This document shows, one piece after another, positions 12,312 to 24,344 of a DNA stretch of 40,854 nucleotides. The stretch's first letter is position 1. Every line of letters begins with the position of its first letter. The position numbers and the translations under genes are program-made. The stretch comes from Tritrichomonas musculus. Taxonomy: Eukaryota > Parabasalia > Tritrichomonadida > Tritrichomonadidae. The notes under the pieces are model-generated. The model searched no databases. It was not told the origin of the DNA and saw nothing but the letters and a program-made list of their open reading frames with translations. Location: positions 1 through 40,854 of the forward strand of contig JAPFFF010000133.1 of assembly GCA_039105265.1 (NCBI GenBank), written 5' to 3'.

Positions 12312-13484
12312 TTTAGCATCATTCGCAGTTTCACATCATTCACAGTTTAGCATCATTCGCAGTTTCACATCATTCACAGTTTAACATCATTCGCAGTTTC
12401 ACATCATTCACAGTTTAGCATCATTCGCAGTTTCACATCATTCACAGTTTAGCATCATTCGCAGTTTCACATCATTCACAGTTTAGCATCATTCGCAGTT
12501 TCACATCATTCACAGTTTAGCATCATTCGCAGTTTCACATCATTCACAGTTTAGCATCATTCGCAGTTTCACATCATTCACAGTTTAGCATCATTCGCAG
12601 TTTCACATCATTCACAGTTTAGCATCATTCGCAGTTTCACATCATTCACAGTTTAGCATCATTCGCAGTTTCACATCATTCACAGTTTAGCATCATTCGC
12701 AGTTTCACATCATTCACAGTTTAACATCATTCGCAGTTTCACATCATTCACAGTTTAGCATCATTCGCAGTTTCACATCATTCACAGTTTAGCATCATTC
12801 GCAGTTTCACATCATTCACAGTTTAGCATCATTCGCAGTTTCACATCATTCACAGTTTAGCATCATTCGCAGTTTCACATCATTCACAGTTTAGCATCAT
12901 TCGCAGTTTCACATCATTCACAGTTTAGCATCATTCGCAGTTTCACATCATTCACAGTTTAGCATCATTCGCAGTTTCACATCATTCACAGTTTAACATC
13001 ATTCGCAGTTTCACATCATTCACAGTTTAGCATCATTCGCAGTTTCACATCATTCACAGTTTAGCATCATTCGCAGTTTCACATCATTCACAGTTTAGCA
13101 TCATTCGCAGTTTCACATCATTCACAGTTTAGCATCATTCGCAGTTTCACATCATTCACAGTTTAGCATCATTCGCAGTTTCACATCATTCACAGTTTAG
13201 CATCATTCGCAGTTTCACATCATTCACAGTTTAGCATCATTCGCAGTTTCACATCATTCACAGTTTAGCATCATTCGCAGTTTCACATCATTCACAGTTT
13301 AGCATCATTCGCAGTTTCACATCATTCACAGTTTAGCATCATTCGCAGTTTCACATCATTCACAGTTTAACATCATTCGCAGTTTCACATCATTCACAGT
13401 TTAGCATCATTCGCAGTTTCACATCATTCACAGTTTAGCATCATTCGCAGTTTCACATCATTCACAGTTTAGCATCATTCGCAG
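12312..13484 (+). repeat. Longest u2-u1 dimer domain (1,173 bp, 69 units)
   Basis: Almost pure alternation of u2 and u1. Every interruption is u4 taking the place of u2, at 12380, 12720, 12992 and 13366, so spacings are 20, 16 and 22 units, always even, and the dimer phase is kept. It ends with u7 at 13485. The segment 12873-13569 is repeated at 23226-23922. Confidence 0.9.
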
Positions 13485-13569
13485 TTTCACATCATTCGCA
13501 GTTTCACATCATTCACAGTTTAGCATCATTCGCAGTTTAACATCACTCGCAGTTTAGCATCATTCGCAG
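12873..13569 (+). repeat. Segmental duplication block D, copy 1 (about 0.7 kb)
   Basis: Matches 23226-23922 at an offset of 10,353 bp (609 units). The internal markers align: u4 at 12992/23345, u4 at 13366/23719 and u7 at 13485/23838. The copies part at 13570, where this one has a single u11 and the other has u1-u2-u3. Confidence 0.85.
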
Positions 13570-13586
13570 TTTCACATCACTCGCAG
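13570..13586 (+). repeat. Hybrid unit u11 replacing three units
   Basis: TTTCACATCACTCGCAG equals the first part of u1 joined to the last part of u3. At the matching place in the other copy (23923-23973) the order is u1, u2, u3. An in-register exchange or deletion removing exactly 34 bp from u1 to u3 yields this unit, so it reads as a recombination product. Confidence 0.8.
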
Positions 13587-13620
13587 TTTAGCATCATTCG
13601 CAGTTTAACATCATTCGCAG

Positions 13621-14028
13621 TTTCACATCATTCACAGTTTAGCATCATTCGCAGTTTCACATCATTCACAGTTTAACATCATTCGCAGTTTCACATCATT
13701 CACAGTTTAGCATCATTCGCAGTTTCACATCATTCACAGTTTAGCATCATTCGCAGTTTCACATCATTCACAGTTTAGCATCATTCGCAGTTTCACATCA
13801 TTCACAGTTTAGCATCATTCGCAGTTTCACATCATTCACAGTTTAGCATCATTCGCAGTTTCACATCATTCACAGTTTAGCATCATTCGCAGTTTCACAT
13901 CATTCACAGTTTAGCATCATTCGCAGTTTCACATCATTCACAGTTTAGCATCATTCGCAGTTTCACATCATTCACAGTTTAACATCATTCGCAGTTTCAC
14001 ATCATTCACAGTTTAGCATCATTCGCAG
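13621..14028 (+). repeat. u1-u2 dimer domain
   Basis: Twenty-four units of u1/u2 alternation with u4 replacing u2 at 13672 and 13978, 18 units apart, ending at u7 (14029). Its last units form the left end of the second copy of block L. Confidence 0.86.
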
Positions 14029-14657
14029 TTTCACATCATTCGCAGTTTCACATCATTCACAGTTTAGCATCATTCGCAGTTTAACATCACTCGCAGTTTA
14101 GCATCATTCGCAGTTTCACATCATTCACAGTTTAGCATCATTCGCAGTTTAACATCACTCGCAGTTTAGCATCATTCGCAGTTTAACATCATTCGCAGTT
14201 TCACATCATTCACAGTTTAGCATCATTCGCAGTTTCACATCATTCACAGTTTAACATCATTCGCAGTTTCACATCATTCACAGTTTAGCATCATTCGCAG
14301 TTTCACATCATTCACAGTTTAGCATCATTCGCAGTTTCACATCATTCACAGTTTAGCATCATTCGCAGTTTCACATCATTCACAGTTTAACATCATTCGC
14401 AGTTTCACATCATTCACAGTTTAGCATCATTCGCAGTTTCACATCATTCACAGTTTAGCATCATTCGCAGTTTAACATCATTCACAGTTTCACATCATTC
14501 GCAGTTTCACATCATTCGCAGTTTCACATCATTCACAGTTTAGCATCATTCGCAGTTTAACATCACTCGCAGTTTAGCATCATTCGCAGTTTCACATCAT
14601 TCACAGTTTAGCATCATTCGCAGTTTAACATCACTCGCAGTTTCACATCATTCACAG

Positions 14658-15150
14658 TTTAACATCACTCGCAGTTTAACATCACTCGCAGTTTAACATC
14701 ACTCGCAGTTTCACATCATTTACAGTTTCACATCATTCACAGTTTAGCATCACTCGCAGTTTAGCATCACTCGCAGTTTAGCATCACTCGCAGTTTCACA
14801 TCATTCACAGTTTAGCATCATTCGCAGTTTCACATCATTCACAGTTTCACATCATTCGCAGTTTCACATCATTCACAGTTTCACATCATTCACAGTTTAA
14901 CATCACTCGCAGTTTAACATCACTCGCAGTTTAACATCACTCGCAGTTTCACATCATTTACAGTTTCACATCATTCACAGTTTAGCATCACTCGCAGTTT
15001 AGCATCACTCGCAGTTTAGCATCACTCGCAGTTTCACATCATTCACAGTTTCACATCATTCACAGTTTAGCATCATTCGTAGTTTCACATCATTCACAGT
15101 TTCACATCATTCGCAGTTTCACATCATTCACAGTTTCACATCATTCACAG
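14658..15150 (+). repeat. Compound left-type higher-order repeat, 29 units (copy 3)
   Basis: 14-unit (14658-14895) plus 15-unit (14896-15150) pair, allele for allele the same as 4608-5100, inside duplication block L. Confidence 0.87.
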
Positions 15151-15405
15151 TTTAACATCACTCGCAGTTTAACATCACTCGCAGTTTAACATCACTCGCA
15201 GTTTCACATCATTCACAGTTTCACATCATTCACAGTTTAGCATCATTCGCAGTTTAACATCACTCGCAGTTTAGCATCATTCGCAGTTTCACATCATTCA
15301 CAGTTTAGCATCATTCGCAGTTTAGCATCATTCACAGTTTAACATCACTCGCAGTTTAGCATCATTCACAGTTTCACATCATTCACAGTTTAGCATCATT
15401 CGCAG

Positions 15406-15660
15406 TTTAACATCACTCGCAGTTTAGCATCATTCGCAGTTTAACATCACTCGCAGTTTCACATCATTTACAGTTTCACATCATTCACAGTTTAGCATCA
15501 CTCGCAGTTTAGCATCACTCGCAGTTTAGCATCACTCGCAGTTTCACATCATTCACAGTTTCACATCATTCACAGTTTAGCATCATTCGTAGTTTCACAT
15601 CATTCACAGTTTCACATCATTCGCAGTTTCACATCATTCACAGTTTCACATCATTCACAG
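15406..15660 (+). repeat. Left-type 15-unit higher-order repeat, variant u3-u2-u3 head
   Basis: Opening triplet u3, u2, u3, then u9 (15457), u1, u6 x3, u1 x2, u10, u1, u7, u1 x2. It shares the altered triplet with 2891-3145 rather than with its positional partner 5356-5610. Confidence 0.85.
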
Positions 15661-17088
15661 TTTAACATCACTCGCAGTTTAACATCATTCGCAGTTTAAC
15701 ATCATTCGCAGTTTCACATCATTCACAGTTTAGCATCATTCGCAGTTTCACATCATTCACAGTTTAACATCATTCGCAGTTTCACATCATTCACAGTTTA
15801 GCATCATTCGCAGTTTAACATCATTCACAGTTTAACATCATTCACAGTTTAACATCATTCGCAGTTTCACATCATTCACAGTTTAGCATCATTCGCAGTT
15901 TCACATCATTCACAGTTTAGCATCATTCGCAGTTTCACATCATTCACAGTTTAGCATCATTCGCAGTTTCACATCATTCACAGTTTAGCATCATTCGCAG
16001 TTTCACATCATTCACAGTTTAGCATCATTCGCAGTTTCACATCATTCACAGTTTAGCATCATTCGCAGTTTCACATCATTCACAGTTTAGCATCATTCGC
16101 AGTTTCACATCATTCACAGTTTAGCATCATTCGCAGTTTAGCATCATTCACAGTTTAGCATCATTCGCAGTTTCACATCATTCACAGTTTAGCATCATTC
16201 GCAGTTTCACATCATTCACAGTTTAACATCATTCGCAGTTTCACATCATTCACAGTTTAGCATCATTCGCAGTTTCACATCATTCACAGTTTAGCATCAT
16301 TCGCAGTTTCACATCATTCACAGTTTAGCATCATTCGCAGTTTCACATCATTCGCAGTTTCACATCATTCACAGTTTAGCATCATTCGCAGTTTAACATC
16401 ACTCGCAGTTTAGCATCATTCGCAGTTTCACATCATTCACAGTTTAACATCATTCGCAGTTTCACATCATTCACAGTTTAGCATCATTCGCAGTTTCACA
16501 TCATTCGCAGTTTCACATCATTCACAGTTTAGCATCATTCGCAGTTTAACATCACTCGCAGTTTAGCATCATTCGCAGTTTCACATCATTCACAGTTTAG
16601 CATCATTCGCAGTTTAACATCACTCGCAGTTTAGCATCATTCGCAGTTTAACATCATTCGCAGTTTCACATCATTCACAGTTTAGCATCATTCGCAGTTT
16701 CACATCATTCACAGTTTAACATCATTCGCAGTTTCACATCATTCACAGTTTAGCATCATTCGCAGTTTCACATCATTCACAGTTTAGCATCATTCGCAGT
16801 TTCACATCATTCACAGTTTAACATCATTCGCAGTTTCACATCATTCACAGTTTAGCATCACTCGCAGTTTAACATCACTCGCAGTTTAGCATCATTCGCA
16901 GTTTCACATCATTCGCAGTTTCACATCATTCACAGTTTAGCATCATTCGCAGTTTCACATCATTCACAGTTTAGCATCATTCGCAGTTTAACATCACTCG
17001 CAGTTTAGCATCATTCGCAGTTTCACATCATTCACAGTTTAGCATCATTCGCAGTTTAACATCACTCGCAGTTTCACATCATTCACAG

Positions 17089-17564
17089 TTTAACATCACT
17101 CGCAGTTTAACATCACTCGCAGTTTAACATCACTCGCAGTTTCACATCATTTACAGTTTCACATCATTCACAGTTTAGCATCACTCGCAGTTTAGCATCA
17201 CTCGCAGTTTAGCATCACTCGCAGTTTCACATCATTCACAGTTTAGCATCATTCGCAGTTTCACATCATTCACAGTTTCACATCATTCGCAGTTTCACAT
17301 CATTCACAGTTTCACATCATTCACAGTTTAACATCACTCGCAGTTTAACATCACTCGCAGTTTAACATCACTCGCAGTTTCACATCATTTACAGTTTCAC
17401 ATCATTCACAGTTTAGCATCACTCGCAGTTTAGCATCACTCGCAGTTTAGCATCACTCGCAGTTTCACATCATTCACAGTTTCACATCATTCACAGTTTA
17501 GCATCATTCGTAGTTTCACATCATTCACAGTTTCACATCATTCGCAGTTTCACATCATTCACAG
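17089..17564 (+). repeat. Compound left-type higher-order repeat, 28 units (copy 4)
   Basis: 14-unit part 17089-17326 complete. The second part from 17327 follows the 15-unit order as far as u7-u1 (17564) but then enters a u2-containing stretch instead of a second terminal u1 and a u3 triplet. The copy is cut one unit short at its right end. Confidence 0.84.
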
Positions 17565-18504
17565 TTTAGCATCATTCGCAGTTTCACATCATTCGCAGTT
17601 TCACATCATTCACAGTTTAGCATCATTCGCAGTTTCACATCATTCACAGTTTAGCATCATTCGCAGTTTCACATCATTCACAGTTTAGCATCATTCGCAG
17701 TTTCACATCATTCACAGTTTAGCATCATTCGCAGTTTCACATCATTCACAGTTTAACATCATTCGCAGTTTCACATCATTCACAGTTTAACATCATTCGC
17801 AGTTTCACATCATTCACAGTTTAGCATCATTCGCAGTTTCACATCATTCGCAGTTTCACATCATTCACAGTTTAGCATCATTCGCAGTTTAACATCACTC
17901 GCAGTTTCACATCATTCACAGTTTAACATCACTCGCAGTTTAACATCACTCGCAGTTTAACATCACTCGCAGTTTCACATCATTTACAGTTTCACATCAT
18001 TCACAGTTTAGCATCACTCGCAGTTTAGCATCACTCGCAGTTTAGCATCATTCGCAGTTTAACATCATTCGCAGTTTCACATCATTCACAGTTTAGCATC
18101 ATTCGCAGTTTCACATCATTCACAGTTTCACATCATTCGCAGTTTCACATCATTCACAGTTTCACATCATTCACAGTTTAGCATCATTCGCAGTTTCACA
18201 TCATTCACAGTTTAGCATCATTCGCAGTTTCACATCATTCACAGTTTAACATCATTCGCAGTTTCACATCATTCACAGTTTAACATCATTCGCAGTTTCA
18301 CATCATTCACAGTTTAGCATCATTCGCAGTTTCACATCATTCGCAGTTTCACATCATTCACAGTTTAGCATCATTCGCAGTTTAACATCACTCGCAGTTT
18401 CACATCATTCACAGTTTAACATCACTCGCAGTTTAACATCACTCGCAGTTTAACATCACTCGCAGTTTCACATCATTTACAGTTTCACATCATTCACAGT
18501 TTAG

Positions 18505-21500
18505 CATCACTCGCAGTTTAGCATCACTCGCAGTTTAGCATCATTCGCAGTTTAACATCATTCGCAGTTTCACATCATTCACAGTTTAGCATCATTCGCA
18601 GTTTCACATCATTCACAGTTTCACATCATTCGCAGTTTCACATCATTCACAGTTTCACATCATTCACAGTTTAGCATCATTCGCAGTTTCACATCATTCA
18701 CAGTTTAACATCATTCGCAGTTTCACATCATTCACAGTTTAGCATCATTCGCAGTTTCACATCATTCACAGTTTCACATCATTCGCAGTTTCACATCATT
18801 CACAGTTTCACATCATTCACAGTTTAACATCACTCGCAGTTTAACATCACTCGCAGTTTAACATCACTCGCAGTTTCACATCATTCACAGTTTCACATCA
18901 TTCACAGTTTAGCATCATTCACAGTTTAGCATCACTCGCAGTTTAGCATCACTCGCAGTTTAGCATCACTCGCAGTTTCACATCATTCACAGTTTCACAT
19001 CATTCACAGTTTCACATCATTCACAGTTTAGCATCATTCGCAGTTTAGCATCACTCGCAGTTTAGCATCACTCGCAGTTTAGCATCATTCACAGTTTAAC
19101 ATCATTCACAGTTTAACATCATTCGCAGTTTCACATCATTCACAGTTTAGCATCACTCGCAGTTTCACATCATTCACAGTTTAGCATCATTCGCAGTTTC
19201 ACATCATTCACAGTTTCACATCATTCGCAGTTTCACATCATTCACAGTTTCACATCATTCACAGTTTAACATCACTCGCAGTTTAACATCACTCGCAGTT
19301 TAACATCACTCGCAGTTTCACATCATTCACAGTTTCACATCATTCACAGTTTAGCATCATTCACAGTTTAGCATCACTCGCAGTTTAGCATCACTCGCAG
19401 TTTAGCATCACTCGCAGTTTCACATCATTCACAGTTTCACATCATTCACAGTTTCACATCATTCACAGTTTAGCATCATTCGCAGTTTAACATCACTCGC
19501 AGTTTAACATCACTCGTAGTTTCACATCATTCACAGTTTCACATCATTCACAGTTTCACATCATTCACAGTTTAGCATCATTCGCAGTTTAACATCACTC
19601 GCAGTTTAGCATCATTCGCAGTTTAACATCATTCGCAGTTTCACATCATTCGCAGTTTCACATCATTCACAGTTTCACATCATTCACAGTTTAGCATCAT
19701 TCGCAGTTTAACATCACTCGCAGTTTAACATCACTCGCAGTTTCACATCATTCACAGTTTCACATCATTCGCAGTTTCACATCATTCACAGTTTAGCATC
19801 ATTCGCAGTTTAACATCACTCGCAGTTTAGCATCATTCGCAGTTTAACATCATTCGCAGTTTAGCATCATTCACAGTTTAGCATCATTCGCAGTTTCACA
19901 TCATTCACAGTTTAGCATCATTCACAGTTTAGCATCATTCGCAGTTTAACATCACTCGCAGTTTAGCATCATTCACAGTTTAGCATCATTCGCAGTTTAA
20001 CATCACTCGCAGTTTAGCATCATTCGCAGTTTAACATCATTCGCAGTTTCACATCATTCACAGTTTAGCATCATTCGCAGTTTCACATCATTCACAGTTT
20101 CACATCATTCGCAGTTTAGCATCATTCACAGTTTAGCATCATTCGCAGTTTAACATCACTCGCAGTTTAACATCACTCGCAGTTTAACATCACTCGCAGT
20201 TTCACATCATTCACAGTTTCACATCATTCACAGTTTAGCATCATTCGCAGTTTAACATCACTCGCAGTTTAGCATCATTCGCAGTTTAACATCATTCGCA
20301 GTTTCACATCATTCACAGTTTAGCATCATTCGTAGTTTCACATCATTCACAGTTTCACATCATTCGCAGTTTCACATCATTCACAGTTTCACATCATTCA
20401 CAGTTTAACATCACTCGCAGTTTAACATCACTCGCAGTTTAACATCACTCGCAGTTTCACATCATTCACAGTTTCACATCATTCACAGTTTAGCATCATT
20501 CGCAGTTTAACATCACTCGCAGTTTAGCATCATTCGCAGTTTCACATCATTCACAGTTTAGCATCATTCGCAGTTTAGCATCATTCACAGTTTAACATCA
20601 CTCGCAGTTTAGCATCATTCACAGTTTCACATCATTCACAGTTTAGCATCATTCGCAGTTTAACATCACTCGCAGTTTAGCATCATTCGCAGTTTCACAT
20701 CATTCACAGTTTAGCATCATTCGCAGTTTAGCATCACTCGCAGTTTAGCATCATTCGCAGTTTCACATCATTCACAGTTTAGCATCATTCGCAGTTTAAC
20801 ATCACTCGCAGTTTAACATCACTCGCAGTTTCACATCATTCACAGTTTCACATCATTCACAGTTTAGCATCATTCGCAGTTTAACATCACTCGCAGTTTA
20901 GCATCATTCGCAGTTTCACATCATTCACAGTTTAGCATCATTCGCAGTTTAGCATCATTCGCAGTTTAACATCACTCGCAGTTTAGCATCATTCACAGTT
21001 TCACATCATTCACAGTTTAGCATCATTCGCAGTTTAGCATCATTCACAGTTTAACATCATTCACAGTTTAACATCATTCGCAGTTTCACATCATTCACAG
21101 TTTAGCATCATTCGCAGTTTCACATCATTCACAGTTTAGCATCATTCGCAGTTTCACATCATTCACAGTTTAACATCATTCACAGTTTAACATCATTCGC
21201 AGTTTCACATCATTCACAGTTTAGCATCATTCGCAGTTTCACATCATTCACAGTTTAGCATCATTCGCAGTTTAGCATCATTCACAGTTTAACATCATTC
21301 GCAGTTTAGCATCATTCACAGTTTCACATCATTCACAGTTTAACATCACTCGCAGTTTAACATCACTCGCAGTTTAACATCATTCGCAGTTTCACATCAT
21401 TCGCAGTTTCACATCATTCACAGTTTAGCATCATTCGCAGTTTAGCATCATTCACAGTTTAACATCACTCGCAGTTTAGCATCATTCGCAGTTTCACATC

Positions 21501-21919
21501 ATTCACAGTTTAGCATCATTCGCAGTTTCACATCATTCACAGTTTAGCATCATTCACAGTTTAGCATCATTCGCAGTTTAACATCACTCGCAGTTTAGCA
21601 TCATTCACAGTTTAGCATCATTCGCAGTTTAACATCATTCACAGTTTAACATCATTCACAGTTTAACATCATTCGCAGTTTCACATCATTCACAGTTTCA
21701 CATCATTCACAGTTTCACATCATTCGCAGTTTCACATCATTCGCAGTTTCACATCATTCACAGTTTAGCATCATTCGCAGTTTAACATCACTCGCAGTTT
21801 AGCATCATTCGCAGTTTCACATCATTCACAGTTTAGCATCATTCGCAGTTTCACATCATTCACAGTTTAGCATCATTCACAGTTTAGCATCATTCGCAGT
21901 TTAACATCACTCGCAGTTT
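18505..21919 (+). repeat. Segmental duplication block R1, copy 1 (about 3.4 kb)
   Basis: Matches 28345-31725. Over 18505-21239 (offset 9840 bp) I saw one difference in a line-by-line reading: G at 19771 against A at 29611. Near 21240 this copy has two extra units (u1-u2, 34 bp), after which the match goes on at an offset of 9806 bp to 21919. It carries the rare u12 at about 19503, mirrored at about 29343. Confidence 0.9.
20149..20403 (+). repeat. Right-type 15-unit higher-order repeat (255 bp)
   Basis: u3 x3, u1 x2, u2, u3, u2, u4, u1, u10, u1, u7, u1 x2, then a new u3 triplet at 20404. It has the same 15-unit length and the same tail (u1, u7, u1 x2) as the left type, but no u9 or u6. Here u10 stands where other right-type copies have u2. 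Confidence 0.86.
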
Positions 21920-23225
21920 CACATCATTCACAGTTTCACATCATTCGCAGTTTAGCATCATTCGCAGTTTCACATCATTCACAGTTTAGCATCATTCGCA
22001 GTTTCACATCATTCACAGTTTAGCATCATTCGCAGTTTCACATCATTCACAGTTTAGCATCATTCGCAGTTTCACATCATTCACAGTTTAGCATCATTCA
22101 CAGTTTCACATCATTCACAGTTTCACATCATTCGCAGTTTCACATCATTCACAGTTTCACATCATTCGCAGTTTCACATCATTCACAGTTTCACATCATT
22201 CACAGTTTCACATCATTCACAGTTTAGCATCATTCGCAGTTTCACATCATTCACAGTTTAGCATCATTCGCAGTTTCACATCATTCACAGTTTAACATCA
22301 TTCACAGTTTAACATCATTCGCAGTTTCACATCATTCACAGTTTAGCATCATTCGCAGTTTCACATCATTCACAGTTTAGCATCATTCGCAGTTTAGCAT
22401 CATTCACAGTTTAACATCATTCACAGTTTAACATCATTCGCAGTTTCACATCATTCACAGTTTAGCATCATTCGCAGTTTCACATCATTCACAGTTTAGC
22501 ATCATTCGCAGTTTCACATCATTCACAGTTTAGCATCATTCGCAGTTTCACATCATTCACAGTTTAACATCATTCGCAGTTTCACATCATTCACAGTTTA
22601 GCATCATTCGCAGTTTCACATCATTCACAGTTTAGCATCATTCGCAGTTTCACATCATTCACAGTTTAGCATCATTCGCAGTTTCACATCATTCACAGTT
22701 TAGCATCATTCGCAGTTTCACATCATTCACAGTTTCACATCATTCGCAGTTTCACATCATTCACAGTTTCACATCATTCGCAGTTTCACATCATTCACAG
22801 TTTAGCATCATTCGCAGTTTCACATCATTCACAGTTTAGCATCATTCGCAGTTTCACATCATTCACAGTTTCACATCATTCACAGTTTAGCATCATTCGC
22901 AGTTTCACATCATTCACAGTTTAGCATCATTCGCAGTTTCACATCATTCACAGTTTCACATCATTCGCAGTTTCACATCATTCACAGTTTCACATCATTC
23001 GCAGTTTCACATCATTCACAGTTTAGCATCATTCGCAGTTTCACATCATTCACAGTTTCACATCATTCACAGTTTCACATCATTCACAGTTTCACATCAT
23101 TCACAGTTTAGCATCATTCGCAGTTTCACATCATTCACAGTTTAGCATCATTCGCAGTTTCACATCATTCACAGTTTCACATCATTCGCAGTTTCACATC
23201 ATTCACAGTTTCACATCACTCGCAG

Positions 23226-23837
23226 TTTCACATCATTCACAGTTTAGCATCATTCGCAGTTTCACATCATTCACAGTTTAGCATCATTCGCAGTTTCACA
23301 TCATTCACAGTTTAGCATCATTCGCAGTTTCACATCATTCACAGTTTAACATCATTCGCAGTTTCACATCATTCACAGTTTAGCATCATTCGCAGTTTCA
23401 CATCATTCACAGTTTAGCATCATTCGCAGTTTCACATCATTCACAGTTTAGCATCATTCGCAGTTTCACATCATTCACAGTTTAGCATCATTCGCAGTTT
23501 CACATCATTCACAGTTTAGCATCATTCGCAGTTTCACATCATTCACAGTTTAGCATCATTCGCAGTTTCACATCATTCACAGTTTAGCATCATTCGCAGT
23601 TTCACATCATTCACAGTTTAGCATCATTCGCAGTTTCACATCATTCACAGTTTAGCATCATTCGCAGTTTCACATCATTCACAGTTTAGCATCATTCGCA
23701 GTTTCACATCATTCACAGTTTAACATCATTCGCAGTTTCACATCATTCACAGTTTAGCATCATTCGCAGTTTCACATCATTCACAGTTTAGCATCATTCG
23801 CAGTTTCACATCATTCACAGTTTAGCATCATTCGCAG
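23226..23837 (+). repeat. u1-u2 dimer domain / duplication block D copy 2
   Basis: Thirty-six units of u1/u2 alternation with u4 at 23345 and 23719 (22 units apart), then u7 at 23838. It is the counterpart of 12873-13484. A hybrid u11 at 23209 sits just outside the left boundary. Confidence 0.86.
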
Positions 23838-24194
23838 TTTCACATCATTCGCAGTTTCACATCATTCACAGTTTAGCATCATTCGCAGTTTAACATCACT
23901 CGCAGTTTAGCATCATTCGCAGTTTCACATCATTCACAGTTTAGCATCATTCGCAGTTTAACATCACTCGCAGTTTAGCATCATTCGCAGTTTAACATCA
24001 TTCGCAGTTTCACATCATTCACAGTTTAGCATCATTCGCAGTTTCACATCATTCACAGTTTAACATCATTCGCAGTTTCACATCATTCACAGTTTAGCAT
24101 CATTCGCAGTTTCACATCATTCACAGTTTAGCATCATTCGCAGTTTCACATCATTCACAGTTTAGCATCATTCGCAGTTTCACATCATTCACAG

Positions 24195-24242
24195 TTTAAG
24201 CATCATTCGCAGTTTCATCATCATTCACAGCATCATTCGCAG
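24195..24242 (+). repeat. Cluster of three aberrant units (18, 18 and 12 bp)
   Basis: 24195-24212 reads TTTAAGCATCATTCGCAG (one extra A). 24213-24230 reads TTTCATCATCATTCACAG (an extra CAT-like step). 24231-24242 reads CATCATTCGCAG, lacking TTT and two more bases. The three span 48 bp in place of 51, and bring the cumulative register to -34, back in phase with base 1. Confidence 0.9.
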
Positions 24243-24344
24243 TTTAACATCATTCGCAGTTTCACATCATTCACAGTTTAGCATCATTCGCAGTTTCACA
24301 TCATTCACAGTTTAGCATCATTCGCAGTTTCACATCATTCACAG

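Larger units (their letters stand above)
13944..16440 (+). repeat. Segmental duplication block L, copy 2 (about 2.5 kb)
   Basis: Counterpart of 3894-6390 at +10,050 bp. It includes a compound repeat at 14658-15150 and a single repeat at 15406-15660. The unit after 15406 is u2 rather than u3, which is also the state at 2891. The first 1.5 kb matches 24345-25840 at +10,401 bp. Confidence 0.85.
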
